Shown in pieces: positions 6,631 to 13,837 of a stretch of 15,146 bases of DNA. Under the pieces are notes generated by a model. The model saw only the letters and a program-made list of their open reading frames with translations, did no database searches and was not told where the DNA came from. The DNA is taken from the NCBI GenBank assembly GCA_026394695.1, contig JAPKXT010000203.1, positions 1-15,146 on the forward strand, given 5' to 3'. This DNA comes from Methanoregula sp. (GTDB lineage Archaea; Halobacteriota; Methanomicrobia; Methanomicrobiales; Methanospirillaceae). How positions within the stretch are numbered: the first letter of the stretch is position 1; each line of letters opens with the position of its first letter. The translations under genes and the position numbers were made by a program.

Positions 6631-6661
6631 GGGGGCGGAAGCACGATGTGCTGGAGCCCCC
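6631..6661. other. Symmetric stem-loop with GGA/GGA internal loop
   Basis: GGGGGC at 6631-6636 pairs with GCCCCC at 6656-6661, and AGCAC at 6640-6644 pairs with GTGCT at 6648-6652 around the loop GAT. The two stems are separated on both sides by the same triplet, GGA, giving a 3x3 purine internal loop in which sheared G-A pairs are possible. All 11 base pairs are perfect. Confidence 0.5.
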
Positions 6662-6760
6662 AAGAGCGACTGCGTGTTTCTCTCTAATATTTCAACAGAG
6701 CCGAAAAAAGGTGAATTTTTTTTAGAATACCTCTCAATCTAATTTTTAATAAAGCGCCGA

Positions 6761-6770
6761 TATATTTTTA
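6761..6770 (+). promoter_or_regulatory. TATA box of the DUF1922 gene
   Basis: TATATTTTTA is centred about 33 bp before the ATG at 6799. Transcription would start near 6791, leaving a leader of only about 8 nt without a Shine-Dalgarno, so this is a near-leaderless message. Confidence 0.45.
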
Positions 6771-6798
6771 TCAGGATAACGCACATCACCACATTACC

Positions 6799-7080
6799 AT
6801 GTACCTCATTATCCGCTGCCCGGGGTGCAGGACGTTCACGTATGTGGATCGTTTCCAGAAATGGAAGCTCTGCCCGGTCTGCGGTCACGCTCATGAGGTT
6901 GTCAAGGCGCCTGCCTATCTGGAGGTTGCGGATTATATTGAAGCTGAACATATTGTAAAACAGATGGAAAAACACCTCCACACGACTAAGAAAACAGATT
7001 TCACACCAGAAGAAACCGCAGAGCTGCGCCATTATTATACTGAGGCACTGCGAAAAAAGGCCGAAGGTCACCACGCGTAA
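6799..7080 (+). CDS. DUF1922-type zinc-ribbon protein
   Basis: This is a 93-residue protein with an N-terminal rubredoxin-like zinc ribbon, Cys7-Pro-Gly-Cys10 and Cys25-Pro-Val-Cys28, on a short beta sheet (YLIIRCPGC..FTYVD..KLCPVCGH). A charged, helical C-terminal half follows, about residues 44-90. This fits DUF1922, a small family found mainly in methanogens (for example MTH1184 of Methanothermobacter), whose function I do not know. The ribbon could bind nucleic acid or protein (inference). The gene has its own TATA box at the end of the hairpin-rich gap and is followed after 58 bp, on the same strand, by a flavoprotein gene with its own ribosome site, so the two may share a transcript. 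Confidence 0.9.
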   Translation: MYLIIRCPGCRTFTYVDRFQKWKLCPVCGHAHEVVKAPAYLEVADYIEAEHIVKQMEKHLHTTKKTDFTPEETAELRHYYTEALRKKAEGHHA

Positions 7081-7138
7081 TTATCCTGCGCGATACTTCA
7101 AAGTCAATGTGCCGCGATAGTATCTGTACAGGAGTTTC

Positions 7139-8374
7139 ATGGAGCAGTACGACGTTCTGGTGATTGGGGCCGGCCCGGCCGGGTTGTTCTGTGCGATCCA
7201 TGCCGCTCTTACCGGGGGCCGTGTGCTCCTGCTGGAAAAGAACCCCGATCCCGGCAAAAAACTCCTGCTGGCAGGATCCGGCCAGTGCAATATTACGCAT
7301 ACCGGTGAGATGCGGGATTTTCTTGTACGGTACGGGAGTCACGGGAAATTTTTAAAACCGGCATTGTTTGAGTTTACCAACACGGATCTCATCGCATTTT
7401 TCCGTGATCGCAGGTTTGCGATGGTCATCGAAGAGAACGGTAAAGTGTTCCCTGAGACCCGGAGATCAGCAGATATACTGGCAACCCTTCTTGAGGAGTG
7501 CCGGAAGCAGGGCGTCATTCTCCGTTGTGATACTACGGTGACCGGGATTGCCCGTGCCGCCGACGGATTTGAGATAACGACCCGGACATTGCAGTACCGT
7601 TCGACATATCTTGTCATTGCAACGGGTGGGGCATCTTACCCAAAGAGTGGTTCGACCGGAGACGGGTACCGGTTTGTTGCATCGCTGGGCCAGCCGGTGA
7701 CTGAGATCGCACCTGCACTTACTCCCCTTCTCATCCGGAATTACCCGTTTGCATCTCTCTCCGGCATGTCTTTTGCGGGATTGCACTTCTCGGTCTGGCG
7801 GGCTGGCAAAAAGATCGCTGACCACCTGGGAGATGTCCTCTTCACGCATCTCGGGTTGTCCGGCCCGGGTATCCTTGATGCTTCGCGGGGAATCTGTGCC
7901 GGGGATGTGATCAAGCTCTCGTTTGTGGGAACCTTAAAGCGCGAGGAGTTCACCGCTGATCTCACCCGGCGCATTCAGGAAGCCCGGGTCTGGCAGATCG
8001 GGACAATACTGGCGGCGTACCCGATCCCGGAACGCCTCAACCGGAAACTGCTGGCATTGTCCGGAATCCCCGAAGATCTCAAGGGAAATCATTTCTCCGC
8101 AGAACAGCGATCGCGCCTTATTACCTGCTGTACGGAATTTCCGCTGACTGTTGAGGCACCGGGCGGGTTTTCGGTTGCCATGGTGACCCGGGGCGGGGTT
8201 GCACTCGAGGGTGTGAATCCAAAAACCCTGGAATCGACTATTATACCCAATCTCTATTTTGTGGGAGAGGTGCTGGATATCGATGGCGACTCCGGAGGAT
8301 ACAATCTCCAGGCAGCGTTCTCAACCGGTTTTCTGGCGGGCCGGAGTATCGGGAAAAAGTGGGAGAACAGGTGA
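7139..8374 (+). CDS. HI0933/BaiN-family FAD-dependent oxidoreductase
   Basis: This is a cytosolic flavoprotein of 411 residues. Seen: the dinucleotide-binding GAGPAG at residues 10-15 with an acidic strand end (LLLEKN), the family signature GKKLLLAGSGQCNITH at about 39-55, VIATGGASYPKSGSTGDGY at about 160-178, and the C-terminal FAD loop NLYFVGEVLDIDGDSGGYNL near 370-390. Length and motifs match the HI0933-like (YhiN/BaiN, formerly aminoacetone oxidase) family. Its substrate is mostly unknown; the BaiN bile-acid reductase name comes from gut bacteria and should not be carried over to a methanogen. The ATG has AGGAG about 5 nt upstream, which fixes the start. It converges on the tetrapyrrole operon. 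Confidence 0.93.
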   Translation: MEQYDVLVIGAGPAGLFCAIHAALTGGRVLLLEKNPDPGKKLLLAGSGQCNITHTGEMRDFLVRYGSHGKFLKPALFEFTNTDLIAFFRDRRFAMVIEENGKVFPETRRSADILATLLEECRKQGVILRCDTTVTGIARAADGFEITTRTLQYRSTYLVIATGGASYPKSGSTGDGYRFVASLGQPVTEIAPALTPLLIRNYPFASLSGMSFAGLHFSVWRAGKKIADHLGDVLFTHLGLSGPGILDASRGICAGDVIKLSFVGTLKREEFTADLTRRIQEARVWQIGTILAAYPIPERLNRKLLALSGIPEDLKGNHFSAEQRSRLITCCTEFPLTVEAPGGFSVAMVTRGGVALEGVNPKTLESTIIPNLYFVGEVLDIDGDSGGYNLQAAFSTGFLAGRSIGKKWENR

Positions 8375-8422
8375 GCAGTAAGGCCAGAATTTTATTCTTT
8401 CATTCACTCAGACGAATGATAT

Positions 8423-8429
8423 AAAAAAA
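8423..8429 (-). terminator. U7 tract after the hem operon
   Basis: On the minus strand a run of seven T residues lies 36 nt past the stop of the psiE-like gene, in the 91-bp convergent gap. It is the only clear U-tract there and is the likely 3' end of the operon transcript. Confidence 0.4.
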
Positions 8430-8465
8430 TTGGATATGCGGGAAAATTGGGCAGTCATGGGATGG

Positions 8466-8918
8466 TTATTTCTCATCAGGATTTCCTGAAACGACCGTGA
8501 TGCCTGCTTTTTTGATAAGGTAATATCCCCCGGCAAGACCCGCCACGATTATACCGATTCCCATCAACTCAAAACCATATTCATAGCCGCTCAACCCTGT
8601 CGGATCGAGAAGAATTACCTTCCGTGCGACTGCGATGATGGCAAGGAGAACAACGATCTCCACATGGATGGCATTCTCCTTGAAGTACGCCTTGATGGTA
8701 TCCAAAAGTTCGACACCGATTAACACCAGCAGGAAAGCCCCGAGCACGGCAACGAGTTCCCGTGATTCGAGTAATGCGGGAGTATCTATGAGGAGTGCAT
8801 TATAGAGGAGCCATACGAGATCAACCAGGGAACCTATAAGGACAAGCATAAGCAGGGCCATGAGCACTGCATAGACGATCTTTTCGAATTTTTCGACAAT
8901 TTTAATCATTTCCCTCAC
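8466..8918 (-). CDS. PsiE-like four-helix membrane protein
   Basis: This is an integral membrane protein of 150 residues with four predicted transmembrane helices, at about residues 15-38, 54-75, 84-104 and 115-135, and short charged ends. Helix spacing and the KAYFKENAIHVEIVVLLAIIAVARKVI stretch between helices two and three resemble the PsiE (phosphate-starvation-inducible E) family, whose biochemical role is unknown. The GTG at 8918 overlaps the cobA stop in a GTGA. An ATG at 8909 is also possible and has GTGAGGG just upstream. The overlap points to translational coupling with cobA, so a link to tetrapyrrole or metal uptake is possible but only inferred from position. Confidence 0.82.
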   Translation of the reverse strand: MREMIKIVEKFEKIVYAVLMALLMLVLIGSLVDLVWLLYNALLIDTPALLESRELVAVLGAFLLVLIGVELLDTIKAYFKENAIHVEIVVLLAIIAVARKVILLDPTGLSGYEYGFELMGIGIIVAGLAGGYYLIKKAGITVVSGNPDEK

Positions 8919-9673
8919 TCTTCAACAGGTATAAGGTCAGGATTATCCGGATTATACATCTTCACCACATCTCCTATAACGATTACCGCGGGAGGCTTAA
9001 CCCCTTTTTTCCCGGCTGCATCGGCAATGGTTGCAAGCGGGCCGGTGGTCACCCGCCGGTCTTTGCGCAGGCCCCGCTCAATAATGGCAACTAAAGTACT
9101 TCCTGCCTTACCGTTCCTGATAAGGGCGTCTGCTATCTTACCAAGGTTTGCCACACCCATCAGGATCACAATTGTCCCCCGGCTCTTTGCAAGCAGCTGC
9201 CAGTCAAGTGCCGGTTCTGGTTTGGTCGGGTCTTCGTTGCCGGTCAGGATGGTGACCTGTGATGCATAGTTCCGGTGTGTAAGGGGAATCCCGACTGATG
9301 CCGGCACAGCAAGCGCACTGCTGATACCCGGTACCATCTCGACTGGTATCCCGGCACTGCGGACAGCTTCTAGTTCCTCACCACCACGCCCGAACAGGAA
9401 CGGATCCCCTCCTTTGAGCCGAATGACATTCATCCCCCGTTTTGCCCGGTCAACGATCAACTCTTCAATCTCGTCCTGCTCCAGGGTGTGTTTTCTGCCG
9501 TATTTCCCGCAGTCAATCTTTTCGGCGCCGGCCGGGAGCGATGCAAGGATCTCCTCGCCGGGCAACTGGTCATATAATACAACATCAGCGGAATCAATTA
9601 CCCTTCTTGCCCGCTTCGTGAGAAGGCCCTCGCTTCCTGGCCCGGATCCTACAAGGTAGACTTTACCGATCAT
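8915..9673 (-). CDS. cobA: Uroporphyrinogen-III C-methyltransferase
   Basis: The enzyme transfers two methyl groups from S-adenosylmethionine to C2 and C7 of uroporphyrinogen III, forming precorrin-2. This is the branch towards siroheme, cobalamin and coenzyme F430. The product has 252 residues, the normal length of the stand-alone enzyme. Seen: VGSGPG at 8-13, the family motif RLKGGDPFLFGRGGEE at 85-100, VPGISSA at 114-120 and LTHR at 131-134. There is no fused HemD or CysG dehydrogenase/chelatase part. It starts inside the hemC stop (ATGA, 4-bp overlap) and its own stop overlaps the psiE-like gene. Uroporphyrinogen-III synthase, which supplies its substrate, often sits beside it but is absent here. 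Confidence 0.96.
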   Translation of the reverse strand: MIGKVYLVGSGPGSEGLLTKRARRVIDSADVVLYDQLPGEEILASLPAGAEKIDCGKYGRKHTLEQDEIEELIVDRAKRGMNVIRLKGGDPFLFGRGGEELEAVRSAGIPVEMVPGISSALAVPASVGIPLTHRNYASQVTILTGNEDPTKPEPALDWQLLAKSRGTIVILMGVANLGKIADALIRNGKAGSTLVAIIERGLRKDRRVTTGPLATIADAAGKKGVKPPAVIVIGDVVKMYNPDNPDLIPVEE

Positions 9674-10554
9674 TTAAGTATCCCCAGTTTTTGGTATGCC
9701 TCTTCAATCAGGTCCTTAGCCGTTTTGTGGAATTGTCTTCCAATCTCCCGTGCCTGTTCAATGCTCTGCACGTCGGTTTCGATCCGTTCAGTACGCTGCC
9801 CGTCAAGCGAGAGCACTTCAGCGATCAGGTGCCCCGCCCGGCAATAGATACCAAGAGGGGTAAAACACCCCCCGCCCAGTTGTTCCATCACTGCCCGCTC
9901 AATAGCGACATCAGTGCGGGTCTGCGGGTGGTCGAGCACGGAGAGTTGCTCCATAAGCGAGGGGTCTGCCCGGCAGACTACAGCGATTGTGCCCTGGTTG
10001 GGCGCCGGGACGAATTTCTCCGGAGGGAGCCTCTCACCGCTGATACGGATGCCAAGCCGTGTCAGTCCTGCCTCTGCCAGCAGGATGGCATCATATTCCC
10101 CGGTGTCCATCTTGCGGATCCGGGTATCGACATTACCCCGGATATCCTTCAACGTGATACATGGATCATGGCGGAGCATCTGGGCACGACGGCGTGTGCT
10201 GGAGGTTCCGACTACCTTTACTGCATTGAGCGAGCCCTTGTGGGCAAGATAATCAGCTGCTGAATCGCGCTTGAGTACGGCGGCAATAACGAGTCCCGCC
10301 GGGCGGAACGCGGGAATATCTTTCATGCTGTGCACTGCACAATCAATTTCCCCGGCCAGGATCGCGTCATCAAGCGCCCGTACAAAAACGCCTTGTCCTC
10401 CTATCTCGTGGAGTGGCACTCCTGTTGTGGTATCACCCTGGGTGGAAATGATTACCTGCCCGGAGCTGATGCCCTTTGCAGATAATTTTTCGCAGACAGT
10501 TGATGTTTGTGCGAGTGCCAGCTTGCTGCCCCGTGTTCCTATTCTGACAGACAT
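9670..10554 (-). CDS. hemC: Hydroxymethylbilane synthase (porphobilinogen deaminase)
   Basis: The enzyme joins four porphobilinogen molecules into hydroxymethylbilane, using a covalently held dipyrromethane cofactor. It has 294 residues, normal for the family. Seen: the N-terminal IGTRGSKLALAQT, HSMKDIP with catalytic Asp79, GTSSTRRRAQ with the substrate-binding arginines from 121 on, GNVDTRIRK, PAPNQG and LGGGCFTPLG, where Cys230 anchors the cofactor. The start overlaps the end of hemL by 16 bp and its stop overlaps cobA by 4 bp. The ribosome site is weak, so translation probably depends on coupling to hemL. Confidence 0.97.
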   Translation of the reverse strand: MSVRIGTRGSKLALAQTSTVCEKLSAKGISSGQVIISTQGDTTTGVPLHEIGGQGVFVRALDDAILAGEIDCAVHSMKDIPAFRPAGLVIAAVLKRDSAADYLAHKGSLNAVKVVGTSSTRRRAQMLRHDPCITLKDIRGNVDTRIRKMDTGEYDAILLAEAGLTRLGIRISGERLPPEKFVPAPNQGTIAVVCRADPSLMEQLSVLDHPQTRTDVAIERAVMEQLGGGCFTPLGIYCRAGHLIAEVLSLDGQRTERIETDVQSIEQAREIGRQFHKTAKDLIEEAYQKLGILK

Positions 10555-11786
10555 TGTGTGTACGCCCGTGTAATGGTGGTAAGATCCTTATTACTATGAG
10601 CTGATGAAAGAAAGTTGGTCTCAAACTGGGAGGGTGGGAGGAAGATGCCGTCACCCAGCATTCTTTTCCAGAACCGTCCGAACGATACGGTGTCACATTC
10701 TTTGACATCCCGGTAGTTTTTTGGAGGCTCACTGCGGAAGAACCATTTGAACATCGACCCGAGCCGGACAAACGAGCCATTATCTATCCTGTCCAGTGAC
10801 TCTTCCAGGGCACGCGTCTTCTCATCGAGGTCACGGTAGAGAGTGTGATGATCATGCAGCCACTGCAGGGTTGTGATACCTGCCGTGAGCGAGAGTGGAT
10901 TACCCGAGAACGTGCCTGCCTGGTAGACCGGGCCCTGCGGCGCAACCAGTTCCATAATATCGCGCCGTCCCCCGAATGCGCCGATGGGCATTCCGCCACC
11001 AATAATTTTTCCGAGCGTGGTGATATCCGGCTTTACACCATACCTCTCCTGTGCGCCTCCGATACCAAGACGGTAACCGGTGATTACCTCATCAAAGATC
11101 AGGAGTACATCATGTGCCCGGGTGATCTCGCGTATACTCTGCAGGTAGTTATCTTCGGGCAGGATCAGCCCGATATTGCCAAGTACCGGTTCGATGATGA
11201 GCGCAGAAACATCTGTATGCTGCGAAAGGAGTGATTCCAGTGCTTCGGCATCATTGTACGGCACCTGCCGTGTATGGGCAACCAGATCGGCAAGCACCCC
11301 GGCAGAATCCGGGACACCCATCGTAGTTGCCCCGGAACCGGCTTTAACCAGCACTGCATCATGGGCACCGTGGAATCCTCCTTCGACTTTTACGATATCT
11401 TTTTTACCGGTAAAACCGCGTGCAAGACGGATTGCCGCCATCGTTGCCTCAGAGCCGCTTGTGACAAACCGCACCATGTCCATTCCGGTATGATCGCCCG
11501 TGATCATTTTTGCGAATGCTGGTTCCAGCGGCGAAGGAGTGCCATAGAGCCAGCCGCTCTCCAGCTGTGCTTCGATCGCCTGCCTGATATGGGGATGTGC
11601 ATGCCCAAGGATCAGGGGGCCGTAAGCCATGCAGCAGTCAATTAACTCTGTGCCATCTACCGTGGTAAGATGTGAACCTCTCGCGTGCTCAGTATAAAAA
11701 GGGTATGGCTTGATCGCCCGCACCGGGCTGCTGACACCGCCCGGCATAAGGGTCTTTGCAGTCTCGAACAACTCACTGCTCTTCAT
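10539..11786 (-). CDS. hemL: Glutamate-1-semialdehyde 2,1-aminomutase
   Basis: This PLP enzyme converts glutamate-1-semialdehyde to 5-aminolevulinate, the end of the C5 route. From the ATG at 11786 it has 415 residues, close to the usual 420-430. Seen: LMPGGVSSPVRA at the start, VTSGSEATMAAIRLAR, GGFHGAHD, the cofactor aspartate in LLIFDEVITGYR, Lys260 in TLGKIIGGGMPIGAFGG as the PLP-binding lysine, and QAGTFSGNPLS. An upstream in-frame ATG at 11813 is less likely: it adds nine residues not typical of the family, whereas 11786 has GGGTGG about 5 nt upstream. It overlaps the hemB end by 14 bp and hemC by 16 bp. Confidence 0.97.
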   Translation of the reverse strand: MKSSELFETAKTLMPGGVSSPVRAIKPYPFYTEHARGSHLTTVDGTELIDCCMAYGPLILGHAHPHIRQAIEAQLESGWLYGTPSPLEPAFAKMITGDHTGMDMVRFVTSGSEATMAAIRLARGFTGKKDIVKVEGGFHGAHDAVLVKAGSGATTMGVPDSAGVLADLVAHTRQVPYNDAEALESLLSQHTDVSALIIEPVLGNIGLILPEDNYLQSIREITRAHDVLLIFDEVITGYRLGIGGAQERYGVKPDITTLGKIIGGGMPIGAFGGRRDIMELVAPQGPVYQAGTFSGNPLSLTAGITTLQWLHDHHTLYRDLDEKTRALEESLDRIDNGSFVRLGSMFKWFFRSEPPKNYRDVKECDTVSFGRFWKRMLGDGIFLPPSQFETNFLSSAHSNKDLTTITRAYTQCLSE

Positions 11787-12756
11787 CCAGCCACCCGGCG
11801 ACATCGCCAGCAAAATAGGTGATGATCAGTTCAGCTCCGGCACGCTTGATGGAAGTCAGGCTCTCGAGCACGGTCTCTTTTTCCCGGATCCACCCGCGTT
11901 CCGCTGCGCATTTGATCATCGAATATTCCCCGCTTACCTGGAACGCGGCGACTGGCAGGCCAAGGGTTGCGATCTGTGCGAGAATATCAAGGTAGAACCC
12001 TGCCGGTTTCACCATCAGGATGTCGGCTCCTTCATCGGCATCCATCTGCGATTCCAGGAGTGCCTCACGGCTGTTACCGGGATGGATCTGGTATGTGGTG
12101 CGGTCACCGAATGCATAACCAGAGTCCGCTGCCTCCCGGAACGGCCCGTAGAGGGCAGAGGCAAACTTGGTGGAGTAGGACATGATCATCACTTCTTCAA
12201 AGCCGGCATTGTCAAGGGCAGCACGGATCGAACCGACCATACCATCGAGCATGCACGAGGGGGCAACAATATCAGCCCCGTTCTCAGCATGGCTTATCGC
12301 GATCTTGTTCATCAGTTCAAGCGAAGGATCATTGAGCAGGTCCGGGCCGCACCGCGTTTCGCCAATAATCCCGCAGTGACCATGATCGGTGTACTCGCAG
12401 GCGCAAACGTCGGTAATGACGACCATCTCCCGGACTTCCGCTTTTACCCTGCGGACTGCCTGTTGCACAACACCTTCCGGGTCATATGCAGAGCACCCTC
12501 CGGGATCTTTGGTTTTTGGGATACCAAAGATCAGTATCGCCCGTATTCCCCGCTTCCATAACTCTGCTGCCACCGCTGCAATACCCTGAACCGGATAGCG
12601 GAACTGGCCGGGCATCGATACGATGGGCAGGGGAGCAGTGATAGTCTCATCTACAAAAAGCGGGGCGACAAGATCAGTTTTTGAAATGGTGATCTCACGC
12701 AGGAGCGGCTGGATATTTTTTGACCGCAACCGCCGCATTCGTCTCTGGGGAAACAT
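11773..12756 (-). CDS. hemB: Delta-aminolevulinic acid dehydratase (porphobilinogen synthase)
   Basis: The enzyme condenses two 5-aminolevulinate molecules to porphobilinogen. It has 327 residues. Seen: the family N-terminus FPQRRMRRLR, a zinc site with Cys118, Cys120 and Cys128 in DVCACEYTDHGHCG, Lys197 in SYSTKFASALYGPFREA, the Schiff-base Lys250 in LMVKPAG, and FQVSGEYSMIK. The three cysteines mark the zinc-dependent class. It is the first gene of the operon, and GGAG lies 18 nt before the ATG, a poor distance. The upstream gap is AT-rich with possible TATA boxes near 12821-12870. HemA and the precorrin-2 dehydrogenase that often precede it in methanogens are not present. Confidence 0.97.
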   Translation of the reverse strand: MFPQRRMRRLRSKNIQPLLREITISKTDLVAPLFVDETITAPLPIVSMPGQFRYPVQGIAAVAAELWKRGIRAILIFGIPKTKDPGGCSAYDPEGVVQQAVRRVKAEVREMVVITDVCACEYTDHGHCGIIGETRCGPDLLNDPSLELMNKIAISHAENGADIVAPSCMLDGMVGSIRAALDNAGFEEVMIMSYSTKFASALYGPFREAADSGYAFGDRTTYQIHPGNSREALLESQMDADEGADILMVKPAGFYLDILAQIATLGLPVAAFQVSGEYSMIKCAAERGWIREKETVLESLTSIKRAGAELIITYFAGDVAGWLDEEQ

Positions 12757-12986
12757 ACGTGAACTACTAACTCCTGCTATCTGGTTGATTACATTCTCTT
12801 CAATCCATCATATTTATGGTTATTTTAAAAAATGTTGAAAAATATTGTGGGAAAAAAACTTTTAAAGGAGTTGCGTTCACTGTGAGAATCCTGATTTGAT
12901 AAATAATTTATCGTCTCGTTTTCTCTTAAACTCTCGGTGTGCGTTGGGTGAAAGTGTAATTGAATTGTCATAAAATTTGTAAAAAA
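12757..12986. other. AT-rich spacer between the hem operon and the accessory region
   Basis: I see no gene in these 230 bp. On the minus strand it should hold the hemB promoter; TTTAAAAG near 12856 and TTTTAAAAT near 12828 are TATA candidates, leaving a leader of about 45-75 nt. Base composition drops sharply here compared with the hem genes. Confidence 0.5.
12981..12986 (-). terminator. U6 tract after the zinc-ribbon gene
   Basis: Six T residues on the minus strand follow the stop codon of the zinc-ribbon gene directly, with no stem. Possible archaeal U-tract terminator. Confidence 0.35.
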
Positions 12987-13727
12987 TTATAAATTGAAAT
13001 AGACTATTTTTGAACCAGTATTTCCACCGGAACCACTGAAATCAAATTTTAATTTATTGAATGTACTTAAATCTGTTCCGTCAGCAAAAGCATAACCCAA
13101 TTCGACTTGTTCCCGTTGACTGGGTTGCAAATCAAATTTTATAGAATCACCATCACGAAATGCTCCGTTTGAATACTCAATGTTACCCTCAAGTAATCTA
13201 AAATCCGCACTTAAAATGTGAATCACCCTATCCGATCTCAAATTTTCAAGTTTAAGAACAATAGATTTGGTTACCCATTTTGTGTTGGGGCTGAAAAGAT
13301 TGTTAGAAGAACCGGCATAGTCGTAAGACCGGATGACGGTAATTCTAAGATTACCATCAGTTGCAGGTTCGTTAACCTTAAATTGATTGTTGGGTGTTGG
13401 AATGGGAGTTATTATAGTTTTTTGAGGGGATGGGTTTGTTTTGAGATACCCCATAGGATTGAAGAAAATCGCAACAAAAATGATAAAAAAAACAATCAGT
13501 CCAATAATAAAAATATTATTTTTTGATTTTGTAGGGACTTGTTCTTTAGTTGGACTTCTGATTAAAGGTGTACCGCATTCCCCACAAAATTGTTTATCAG
13601 CGGGTTTTTCTTTCCCGCATTTCGGAGGTAATTGTTCTTTAGTTGGACTTTTGATTAAATGTGTACCACATTCCCCGCAAAATATCCTATCGTCTATTTT
13701 TTCTTTCCCGCATTTTGGGCAGAACAT
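12987..13727 (-). CDS. Membrane-anchored zinc-ribbon protein with DUF4352-like outer domain
   Basis: A 246-residue protein from the ATG at 13727; a TTG three codons earlier is less likely. Domains: a zinc ribbon with Cys3, Cys6, Cys17 and Cys20; a second copy with Cys37, Cys48 and Cys51, in which the expected first cysteine is Pro34; one transmembrane helix at about 71-89; a proline/threonine linker; then a beta-rich domain of about 130 residues, outside the cell, resembling DUF4352. The two ribbons and their SPTKEQ linkers come from a 93-bp tandem duplication. Proteins of this plan are common in methanogens; their function is unknown. AT-rich codon use differs from the hem genes. It stands alone between 230-bp and 110-bp gaps. 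Confidence 0.88.
   Translation of the reverse strand: MFCPKCGKEKIDDRIFCGECGTHLIKSPTKEQLPPKCGKEKPADKQFCGECGTPLIRSPTKEQVPTKSKNNIFIIGLIVFFIIFVAIFFNPMGYLKTNPSPQKTIITPIPTPNNQFKVNEPATDGNLRITVIRSYDYAGSSNNLFSPNTKWVTKSIVLKLENLRSDRVIHILSADFRLLEGNIEYSNGAFRDGDSIKFDLQPSQREQVELGYAFADGTDLSTFNKLKFDFSGSGGNTGSKIVYFNL
13539..13713 (-). repeat. 93-bp tandem duplication inside the zinc-ribbon gene
   Basis: The segment starting at about 13539 and the one starting at about 13632 are similar over about 80 bp with an offset of 93 bp, exactly 31 codons. Shared blocks include GTTCTTTAGTTGGACTT and TTTCTTTCCCGCAT. Most differences are single substitutions, so the duplication is fairly recent or kept by selection. The copy encoding the second ribbon has lost one metal cysteine. 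Confidence 0.8.
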
Positions 13728-13837
13728 TGTAATCAATTTATAAAATATTTCTTATTGACGTTTAATGTTGTGATTTTTATTTTGTCATTGACTGAAATGT
13801 TCTACACACCAAAGTGATATTTTTATATTTTTCATTT

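Larger units (their letters stand above)
5846..6798. other. Gene-poor 950-bp gap rich in GC stem-loops
   Basis: I see no credible protein gene here. The short frames present encode arginine/proline-rich or low-complexity peptides produced by the GC-rich repeats. The stretch holds at least ten stem-loops between 5989 and 6661, two of them in a compound repeat, embedded in AT-rich spacers with T8 tracts at 6209-6216 and 6716-6723. The part next to cofE probably holds the cofE promoter and the part near 6761 the DUF1922 promoter. Confidence 0.7.

Noticed and set aside
6613..6661. tRNA-like 5' part (GGATGCCCGAGCGGC resembles the D arm of a leucine or serine tRNA)
   Set aside because: The following stem has a 3-nt loop rather than a 7-nt anticodon loop, and no T arm with GTTCGA or matching acceptor strand follows.
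6356..6742. Overlapping open frames on both strands rich in Arg, Pro and Gly
   Set aside because: They are products of GC-rich hairpins. Three frames are open at once and none has promoter, ribosome site or protein-like composition.
11710..12561. Long plus-strand frame of 283 codons opposite hemB and hemL
   Set aside because: It is antisense to two certain genes and its translation has no domain character; a codon-bias shadow.
12757..12986. Cobalamin riboswitch before the hem operon
   Set aside because: No B12-box-like or other conserved riboswitch sequence is visible; the stretch is plain AT-rich DNA.
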